Below, in pieces: positions 57,019 through 64,000 of a stretch of DNA of 64,000 bases. The stretch's first letter is position 1; each line of letters opens with the position of its first letter. Position numbers and translations under genes: made by a program. Below the pieces are notes generated by a model. It ran no database searches. It worked only from the letters and a program-made list of their open reading frames with translations, and was not told the origin of the DNA. This stretch comes from Vesta saturnalis. Its lineage: Eukaryota > Arthropoda > Insecta > Coleoptera > Lampyridae. The stretch spans positions 5,617,001-5,681,000 of the forward strand of contig JARFJB010001495.1 in NCBI GenBank assembly GCA_036346205.1, given 5' to 3'.

Positions 57019-57398
57019 ATGATTGTTATAATTGATGTGCAAGGATTCAAAACAGCAAGAAATATATTTACACCTAAGGAACTAGCGATATATAATGGAG
57101 CAAATTGCTCATTACGTATTCAAACCCCATTTCCATGGCACACCTCGGATAGTGAATTTCAAAAGCAAGCTAATTGGTTAATTCACAACCACCATTCATC
57201 AAGTGGAATATGGATATACTTCCCATGTCTATTCCTAGTATACTTAGTGATTGCATATCAACAACAGATGAGGTGTACGTTAAAGGACGGGAGAAAGCCA
57301 CATTTTCGGTGTTTACAAAATTTTTAAAAGAATATTTGATAAAGGTTATATACCAAATTGGTCTAGTGAACTTTTCAAGATTGTTAAAGTGCGTGTAA
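57019..57398 (+). pseudogene. D-[IV]-Q-G-F-K type insect mobile-element protein
   Basis: The frame from 57,019 begins MIVIIDVQGFKTARNIFTPKELAIYN and continues with PFPWHTSD and QANWLIHNHH. Near 57,190 a shift moves the sequence to another frame with IKWNMDILPM, IPSILSDC and EVYVKGREKATFSVFTKFL, ending at 57,398. The pattern (I-x-D-I-Q-G-F, F-x-x-KE-x-A, P-P-x-P, W-x-x-x-N-H-G, Y-V-K-G-x-E-K) is one I associate with uncharacterised insect proteins carried by repeats. The early Asp in a hydrophobic strand could belong to an RNase H-like nuclease, but that is speculation. One frameshift makes it inactive. Confidence 0.5.
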
Positions 57399-57545
57399 GG
57401 AATCCGGTCACGTACTTACTACAAGACAGGGACACCTATTTATAGACAGGAACTGTAAAGGTTAAATATCCGATGTGTATTTGGTGGAAAAGGTCATTTG
57501 ACGTAAAAAGAATAAAGTGTACGTAAAGTGGTTGAGATTAAAATA
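57326..57545 (+). pseudogene. Polinton-type integrase C-terminus with chromodomain
   Basis: A frame overlapping the end of the previous gene reads RIFDKGYIPNWSSELFKIV, then NPVTYLLQDRDTYL and a stop. After a shift, YPDVYLVEKVI-like and VYVKWLRLK follow to 57,545. The sequence F-x-KGY-x-PNWS-E-F-I, NPVTY-L-D, then D-x-Y-x-VEKV...VKW is that of the C-terminal domain and chromodomain of Polinton integrases. The N-terminal zinc-binding and catalytic core domains are absent here. A catalytic-core relic of the same protein class lies at 37.1-37.5 kb in element H. Confidence 0.7.
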
Positions 57546-57924
57546 ATATTCACGGATCGATGATGATGATGATGATGATAGTTTATAAGCATATTATTGT
57601 AAGGCAATAATCTCATTTATAATTCAATGATGCCGGTAAGAACAACAAGCACTTTGGAACACTTAAATTACTGTAAAGCATTACTATTGGTTTAATAACG
57701 GATATAAATGTCCTGCTTGTATAGGTACCCACTAGTATGAATATAACTTATTGTAATATAGTGTGTACTTAAGGAACTAACGTAGAATGTAATTTCCGTA
57801 AGAATAATAATAAAAGACCAATTGTAATTTGTATTATTTATTAATAATAAAACATACTGATACATAAATATTAGGCTAAAGTGTTTATGTAGTCCTCAAA
57901 TGGTCAACCTAAACTGCTTTCAGT
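57546..57924. other. Spacer with a GATGAT run
   Basis: A short GATGATGATGAT tract lies at about 57,560. No gene is seen. Confidence 0.35.
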
Positions 57925-58085
57925 CTACAGGAAACAGATACCGCTTCTGAGAAACAGCTACCTGTTTTGAGAAACGGTACCAGTTTTAGGTCTGTTTTGA
58001 GCTGTTTTCGGAGACCGGGAAAGCTGTTTTGAGCTGTTTCTGCCTGTTGCTAGAAAATAGGTATCTGTTTTTGAGCTGACTGCAT
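57925..58085. repeat. Cluster of TGTTTTGAG motifs
   Basis: Within 160 bases CTGTTTTGAG or a near variant occurs about six times, mixed with GAAACAG. The spacing is irregular. It lies directly upstream of KYG copy 3. Confidence 0.6.
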
Positions 58086-58128
58086 CAAAGTTTATGCTAT
58101 TAAACAGGACAGAATTTGTCAAAAATAA

Positions 58129-58407
58129 ATGGATCTATCTGCATTGAATGGTAGCACTTTCTGTAAATCCATCACGAACGTAAAAGACTTGGAGGTGTGC
58201 AAAACATAAAGTGATTATATGAATACCATCGACATAAAGTATGGTAAACATATTATCATTGAAACCCAGAACTTTAAGTCCATACTTCCTTACAATTTTA
58301 TGAATACTTCAAAAGAAGATCGCATTGAAAAGTTTAAACAATATCTGTCTGAGAATGACATGTAGATTACCAGCTCAGGAAAGGCAACTAATTTAACATT
58401 TCTGTAA
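58129..58407 (+). pseudogene. KYG-x-x-I family protein, copy 3
   Basis: The ATG at 58,129 gives MDLSALNGSTFCKSITNVKD, then a stop. From about 58,218 the frame MNTIDIKYGKHIIIETQNFK continues through ILPYNFMNTSKEDRIEKFKQ to a stop at the codon after NDM. ITSSGKATNLTFL-like sequence follows to a stop at 58,405. It is closest to copy 2. Three copies with the same layout, two in a direct duplication, suggest the module was amplified locally. Confidence 0.6.
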
Positions 58408-58527
58408 AAAAAAAAAATTATAATAACATATGTCTATGTATAATTGTTTGGAAATAAACTATGTATTTTTTATTACAAAAAATAAAATGTCTTCTATGTT
58501 TTGATTAAATGAAGAGTAGGTACATCA

Positions 58528-58809
58528 ATGAAGAGTTGCTTGGGTAAAGGACTGCCGAGTTATGATTTATTAATGGAAGCAATTGACAACGTTTACGTTA
58601 CATATAATTGTACCATTGGCAAGATACAATTTTTTCATGCAAAACTTTTGTATTTTCAAGAGACACCATCGTTCCTCGAGACTAGCGTGATTAGAGAAAT
58701 TACACCTCAAGTGGAAGAAGAAGAACATGTACATACGACCGACCCTTATTTTGAAAGAGGATGCATGTTTATAATAAAAAGGCTTCTCTGGGATTGCATG
58801 ATTCAGTAA
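58528..58809 (+). CDS. Unrecognised 93-aa ORF
   Basis: The frame begins MKSCLGKGLPSYDLLMEAID and continues NVYVTYNCTIGKIQFFHAKL, with an acidic segment (PQVEEEEHVHTTD) and a hydrophobic end. It follows KYG copy 3 by about 120 bases, at the same place where copy 2 is followed by a short broken ORF starting MKRAAIDETK. It has a plausible coding composition. No domain is recognised. It may be the intact version of a second gene of the duplicated module. Confidence 0.4.
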   Translation: MKSCLGKGLPSYDLLMEAIDNVYVTYNCTIGKIQFFHAKLLYFQETPSFLETSVIREITPQVEEEEHVHTTDPYFERGCMFIIKRLLWDCMIQ

Positions 58810-59143
58810 ACTTTTATTGCTAGAAATGGTGAAAGTAATAAGAATGATAAGAAGAAAAAGAATTATTAAGTATTGACGAGAGGAAGAAAAGACTCGAGGT
58901 GTTAATTAGGAAATAAAAAATTGAGGATAGATTTAGAGCTGTATGAGGTAAAAAGAAAATGATGCAACTTTGAGTGAATGTGCCATGAAATAAAGGTGCT
59001 TTAGTAAATAAATAATTACAGTAGTGTATGTATATTGCATAAGGAAAAGGCATCTTTTGATAAAAGAAAGTGTGTGTGTGTGTGTGTAGGCATAGAAGAA
59101 AGAAAAAAGTGAAATTTAAAATGTTTCCATATGGTTTTAATTG

Positions 59144-59144
<1 letters not shown>

Positions 59145-59212
<68 letters not shown>
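59145..59212. repeat. (TA)n microsatellite
   Basis: About 68 bases of TA. The flanks (CATATGGTTTTAATTG before, AAACGAGTTTCTTATCATG after) recur around the next tract at 59,640. Confidence 0.95.
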
Positions 59213-59217
<5 letters not shown>

Positions 59218-59299
59218 GAGTTTCTTATCATGATTTATTAAATTATACAAATTATGTAGGAAGAAATGACACATAAAGCTTATATATTTATATTTATTT

Positions 59300-59634
59300 A
59301 TAAATCACTAGTCCTTTACCCAAAAATTCCAATTTTGATATGTAAATAAACAAGTAAGAGCGCAATAGATAGCAATCCAAAAATTCTCAAAACTAAAAGA
59401 ATGTGAAAAAAAAATTTCAAGTATTAATGATAAATTTTTAGTTTAGTATGTACAGAAAAGTTGAAACTTGTACAAATGAATAAATCATAACACTTTAGTC
59501 CTTTACCCAAAATTTTAATTTTTGGTAGTAAACATGTAACAACGCAAAAATAGGAGTTTCAAATTCCAAAAATTGGAAAAACTTCCAACTAGCGCTTTAA
59601 AATAAGTTTCCATATGGTTTTAATTGAATTTATA

Positions 59635-59717
<83 letters not shown>

Positions 59718-60720
59718 CGAGTTTCTTATCATGATTTATTAAATTATCCAAATTATGTAGGAAGAAATGATTCATAAAACTTATATTACAAAGAAAGAAA
59801 GAAAAGGTCAATAACATTATCCTGTTATATGAAATGTATGTCAGCATTTTTGTATGTGTCTATTTTAAAATAAATAAATACACTTTTTAATAATATCAGA
59901 TGAATTTTAACTCAAAATTTTGAATTTTGTATATATGCTGAATAAATAACAGTGCAAAGGTTAGCATTAAAATAAATTCAGAATATAAAAATTTCAAAAC
60001 AGTCTTGTGAAAATAGTACATAAAGGTTGAAACTTGTACATTTATATTTATATTTATATAATCAGTAGTCCTTTACCCAAAATTCCAATTTTCGGCATGT
60101 AGACTAAACACGTAAGAGCGCAAAGATAGCACTCAAAAATTCTCAAAACTAAAAGAATGTGAAAAAAATTTTCAATTATTAATGATAAAGTTTGCAGTTT
60201 TGATATGTAAGTAGTTGTTAAGCTTAATAAATCATAACTCCAATGTCCTTTGCCCAAAAATTCTGAATTTTCGTATATATCCAATAAGTAAGAGCGCCAA
60301 AGATAGTAGTTTCAAAATTTGTAAAACAAAAATGTGATAAAAATGTATGTTACCAATGATATGTAAATATATGGTTTTAATCGCTTAATAAATCAAAACT
60401 CAATGTCCTTTACCCAAAAATTCTGAAATTTCGTATACAGGTTCAATAAATTAGAGCGCCAATGATGGCAGTTCCAAAATTTACCAAAATGTGATAAAAA
60501 AAGATGAATTTTATCAATGTAAATTTATATGTAAGTTAAAGTTGTTAACTGCTTAATAAATCACAACTCAATGTCCTTTACCCAAAAATTCTGAAATTTC
60601 GTATACAGGTTCAATAAATTAGAGCGCCAATGATGGCAGTTCAAAATTTACCAAAAAACAAAAATGAGATAAAAAAGATGAATTTTACCAATGTAAATTT
60701 ATATGTAAGTTAAAGTAAAA
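59300..60720 (+). repeat. Array 2 of the ~177-bp unit; left arm of the palindrome
   Basis: Units with CCTTTACCCAAAA...CTGAAATTTCGTATA begin near 59,311, 59,501, 60,068, 60,243, 60,408 and 60,575. Between 59,600 and 60,040 a different block contains a (TA)n tract (59,640-59,712), AAACGAGTTTCTTATCATG and GTCAATAACATTATCCTG. From 59,488 to 60,720 this sequence is matched in inverted order by 62,507-64,000. The arm on this side has four units in its inner part against six on the other. Confidence 0.9.
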
Positions 60721-60906
60721 AAAATTTGAATGTCCACTATTTACACAAAAATTCGAGATATATAAAATCATATGTATATTTCCAATGATATACTGCAATT
60801 GAATATCTTATTTTTATGCATTAAATTCATATTTTAGAGGTTATGTTTCAAATGAAAATTTTAACACTTCATCTTCTGTTCACTTATAACATCGGCTTAA
60901 CTTTTC

Positions 60907-60940
<34 letters not shown>

Positions 60941-61029
60941 TGTTAATGAAAATAATAAAGTATAAAAAAATTTTTATTGAAAAAAAAAAAAAAATCACAA
61001 CACTACTTAGTACCTAATTATAAACTAAC

Positions 61030-61706
61030 TTAAATGTCTAAACTATCCAATATTCTTAACGCATTTTGTGTATTTTTAATGTTCTGTCGTGCAACTTGTA
61101 AGTTGTTGTTCGCTGCAGCCAACTCATTATTTAATCGCTCCACTTTTGACACTTCCGATTTTTCAGAATTAATGTATGTTGATAAAATGTTCTGTAACCA
61201 CCTAACACTTTTTATTTTAAATTGCTGCAAGTTTGTAGGATCCTGAGATATTGCTTGTGATGGTGGTGGTGAACACACTGGTCGTATTAATTCTAAATTT
61301 TTCCTCCGTATTGGAGGAGTGTAGTTGGCTGTGGTGGTGGTGGTGGTGGTAGTGAAGCTTCAATTCCTCCATATTGGAGGAGTGTAGGTGGCTGCAGTGG
61401 TGGTAGTGAAGCTACAACTGTGGTTGCGGGCGTGATGCTAGAAAATAATTGGTTTGGTTAATAATATATTTATTAAGGAAATCACCACACAAAACAATAC
61501 ATTAAGCAAGGAATACTTACTTTTCAAAAACCTTGCAAAGTAGTCGTCCTCTACATCACTGTCGCGTATAGAGATGATTGGTATCTCATTTTCACTTACA
61601 AGTGTCTCAACAACTTGTTTTGACCCCACACTAATACATCTTGCAGTATGTTGGCTTTCTTCTTCTTTTGTAGTGACAGTTTTGAGCGTTTGCTGTTTGA
61701 TGCCAT
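61030..61706 (-). CDS. Spliced gene: Lys-rich N-terminus, proline-rich middle, coiled-coil C-terminus
   Basis: On the minus strand the ATG at 61,706 starts MASNSKRSKLSLQKKKKANI. An overlapping frame then reads EEESQHTARCISVGSKQVVE and SDVEDDYFARFLK, so a one-base shift may separate them. Donors occur at GCAAG|GTTTTT and AAAA|GTAAGT (about 61,530), and an acceptor TTATTTTCTAG at about 61,441. After the acceptor the frame TTVVASLPPLQPPTLLQYGG is open and includes a near duplicate (PPPPPPQPTTLLQYGG). It continues into RPVCSPPPSQAISQDPTN and a heptad-like C-terminus (VERLNNELAAANNNLQVAR), stopping at 61,030. The GCAAG donor keeps the phase. The protein is not recognised. It sits inside the palindrome, opposite in strand to the polymerase relic. 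Confidence 0.5.
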
Positions 61707-62104
61707 TTTATCTGTATAGTATGTATGTATGTATGTAACTACTGAATATTGAAATAAAATTATTATTATGATATATACATGTAAATTTGTTAACGTGTAC
61801 AAAAAAGTGGAAGTGGTTACTATTGAGCTGTGCAAGCAAAGGTGATGAATGCATCATAATCTAGACATGAAAAGGTATTTCATGCCATGTCAGCAATGTT
61901 AGGTTATTAGATATTACCAGTAAACGCCCACTAAAGATAATACTAAAGAAAGTGCAATATCTGCATCTTTCTGAACTGAAGCTCTTGGGAATACGCAATC
62001 TAAAGGCAATGAACTAAAGAGTGTGAAAGTATCAAATTTCATTTTCATATAAGTCGAGTTTTTGTATGCTGCATAAGGTCAAATACAAGTTATAACAAGT
62101 TTGT

Positions 62105-62512
62105 GATATTTAACCTTGAATTGGGGGAATTGGGGGAAGCGTTTTTTAGTCATCTTAATAATGACTGAATCAATGATGTTAGTTTTGCATATGCGGTTAA
62201 TGTTTGGAACAAATTTCATATTAGATCGTTAGGGGAGTACTCAGATTTGTATTTAAAAATGAACGTTCTACTTTTAGCTGATATTTTCGAAAATTTTCGG
62301 TAAACTTGTTTAAGTACTTACAAATTTGATCCTCTGCACTATTGTACAGCCCCCAGTTTAGCATTCGATGCTATGCTTAAATCGAGTAGGGGGCACAAGA
62401 TGTTTATTTGTTATCAATGCTTGAATCACTTTTCTTCAGATCACCTTCTACAAAAACATGTCACTCTCTGTCATCAACTTAATAAATGTTCAGTCAGGAT
62501 GTTATTGGATCT
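62105..62512 (+). pseudogene. Protein-primed family B DNA polymerase fragment (Polinton/bidnavirus-like)
   Basis: The frame contains [20 protein letters not shown], then [19 protein letters not shown], an in-frame stop, and YKFDPLHYCTAPSLAFDAML. This is the exonuclease III-motif region and the start of the linker of protein-primed (type B2) polymerases, as in Polintons and bidnaviruses. The usual Asp of the YLKTD motif is Asn. Directly after DAMLK the frame continues GHKMFICYQCLNHFSSDHLL and QKHVTLC, a zinc-finger that in such polymerases normally lies far upstream. So the order is scrambled by a deletion or rearrangement. The end merges into array 3 at about 62,512. Polymerase palm motifs are absent. 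Confidence 0.8.
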
Positions 62513-63760
62513 GTATACGAAATTTCAGAATTTTTGGGTAAAGGACATTGGATTTGTGATTTATTAAGCAGTTAACAACTTTAACTTACATATAAATTTA
62601 CATTGGTAAAATTCATCTTTTTTTTTATCTCATTTTTTTGTTTTGGTAAATTTTGGAACTGCCATCATTGGCGCTCTAATTTATTGAACCTGTATACGAA
62701 ATTTCAGAATTTTTGGGTAAAGGACATTAGAGTTGTGATTTATTAAGCAGTTAACAACTTTAACTTACATATAAATTTACATTGATAAAATTCATCTTTT
62801 TTTTTATCACATTTTGGTAAATTTTGAACTGCCATCATTGGCGCTCTAATTTATTGAACCTGTATACAAAATTTCAGAATTTTTGGGTAAAGGACATTGA
62901 TTTGTGATTTATTAAGCAGTTAACAACTTTAACTTACATATAAATTTACATTGATAAAATTCATCTTTTTTTTATCACATTTTGGTAAATTTTGAACTGC
63001 CATCATTGGCGCTCTAATTTATTGAACCTGTATACGAAATTTCAGAATTTTTGGGTAAAGGACATTGAGTTTTGATTTATTAAGCGATTAAAACCATATA
63101 TTTACATATCATTGGTAACATACATTTTTATCACATTTTTGTTTTACAAATTTTTGAAACTACTATCTTTGGCGCTCTTACTTATTGGATATATATACGA
63201 AAATTCAGAATTTTTGGGCAAAGGACATTGAGTTATGATTTATTAAGCCTTAACAACGTTCACTTACATATCAAAACTACAAACTTTATCATTAATAATT
63301 GAAAATTTTTTCACATTCTTTTAGTTTTGAGAATTTTGGAGTGCTATCTTTTGCGCTCTTACGTGTTTAGTCTACATGCCGAAAATTGGAATTTTTGGGT
63401 AAAGGACTACTGATTTATAAATAAATATAAATATAAATGTACGCAAGTTTCAACCTTTATGTACTATATTCACAAGACTGTTTTGAAATTTTTATATTCT
63501 GAATTTATTTTAATGCTAACCTTTGCACTGTTATTTATTCAACTATATACAAAATTCAAAATTTTGAGTTAAAATTAATCTGATATTATAAAAGAGTGTA
63601 TTTATTTATTTTAAAATAGACACATACAAAATGCTGACATACATTTCATATAACAGGATAATGTTATTGACCTTTTTCTTTCTTTCTTTGTAATATAAGT
63701 TTTATGGCTCATTTCTTCCTACATAATTTGGATAATTTAATAAATCATGATAAGAAACTC

Positions 63761-63848
<88 letters not shown>

Positions 63849-64000
63849 TATAAATTCAATTAAAACCATATGGAAACTTATTTTAAAGCGCTAGTTGAAG
63901 TTTTTCCACATTTTGGAATTTGAAACTCCTATTTTTGCGTTGTTACATGTTTATCTACATACCAAAATTAAAATTTTTGGGTAAAGGACTAAAGTGTTAT
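62507..64000 (-). repeat. Array 3 of the ~177-bp unit; right arm of the palindrome, runs off the edge
   Basis: This is the inverted counterpart of 59,488-60,720. Markers (TTTTTGGGTAAAGGA) lie near 62,537, 62,715, 62,888, 63,050, 63,215, 63,396 and 63,980. The (TA)n tract at 63,765-63,846 pairs with that at 59,640-59,712. The innermost units are most alike. The arm continues beyond base 64,000. Confidence 0.9.

Noticed and set aside
54310..64000. CRISPR-like array
   Set aside because: Units of ~177 bp are joined head to tail without unique spacers, in a eukaryotic transposon context.
1..64000. Presence of an intact endogenous virus
   Set aside because: Polymerase, integrase and protease pieces are each broken and scattered over 33 kb among other elements, and no capsid or packaging genes were found.

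Overview
The window looks like AT-rich insect (or other arthropod) nuclear DNA that is almost entirely transposon graveyard. The evidence is the set of element families: long-inverted-repeat mariners of the DD41D type, pogo/Tigger, piggyBac, Penelope-like, non-LTR retrotransposons, Polinton/Maverick pieces, tRNA-derived SINE-like repeats and many (TA)n tracts. No rRNA, no operon-like layout and no intact conserved host gene were found. The only host-gene-like signal is a small MADF-domain gene start at 8.05-8.37 kb, visible only when an intron is allowed for. The species cannot be named from this sequence.

Layout. 0-1.6 kb: minus-strand relic of an insect repeat protein (QNKN / YRREHAP family). 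2.4-6.1 kb: mariner A with long arms. 6.55-8.02 kb: LINE fragment ending in an (ATT)n tail beside the MADF exons. 9.7-12.0 kb: mariner B. 14.0-14.5 kb: hAT-like MITE. 14.6-16.8 kb: mariner fragments C and L. 17.2-20.1 kb: pogo relic split by a 1.3-kb insertion. 21.0-21.7 kb: Penelope-like 3' end with a GIY-YIG domain. 22.1-28.0 kb: mariners D, E and F, each set between (TA)n tracts. 28.9-29.8 kb: DD34D mariner tail fused to an adenain-type (Polinton-like) protease. 30.9-31.95 kb: mariner G. 32.15-32.5 kb: SINE-like repeat. 34.04-35.7 kb: piggyBac. 35.81-38.96 kb: a long-TIR element with a Polinton-type integrase relic. 39.0-39.7 kb: LINE tail. 41.25-45.3 kb: mariner I, with the longest uninterrupted DDE domain. 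45.6-46.8 kb: second pogo relic. 47.8-51.9 kb: second piggyBac, split by mariner K. 52.6-53.35 kb: a further mariner fragment (N).

The most interesting part is 53.3-64.0 kb. It holds three diverged copies of an unrecognised small protein (KYG-x-x-I motif), one with a clear arthropod TATA/Inr promoter; a D-[IV]-Q-G-F-K type insect mobile-element protein; an integrase C-terminus with chromodomain; a spliced proline-rich/coiled-coil gene; and a protein-primed family B DNA polymerase fragment. It also contains three arrays of a roughly 177-bp repeat, two of which face each other as the arms of a palindrome at least 4.5 kb long that runs off the right edge. I read this as the decayed, rearranged remains of Polinton/Maverick (adintovirus-like) DNA. 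The protease at 29.3 kb and the integrase at 37.1-37.5 kb come from the same broad class but are separate, non-contiguous relics.

Nearly every coding region is broken by stops or frameshifts, so little here is likely to work as protein. Activity, if any, would come from recently duplicated repeats. Coordinates of element ends come from reading the matching arms by eye and are approximate unless a terminal motif is quoted.
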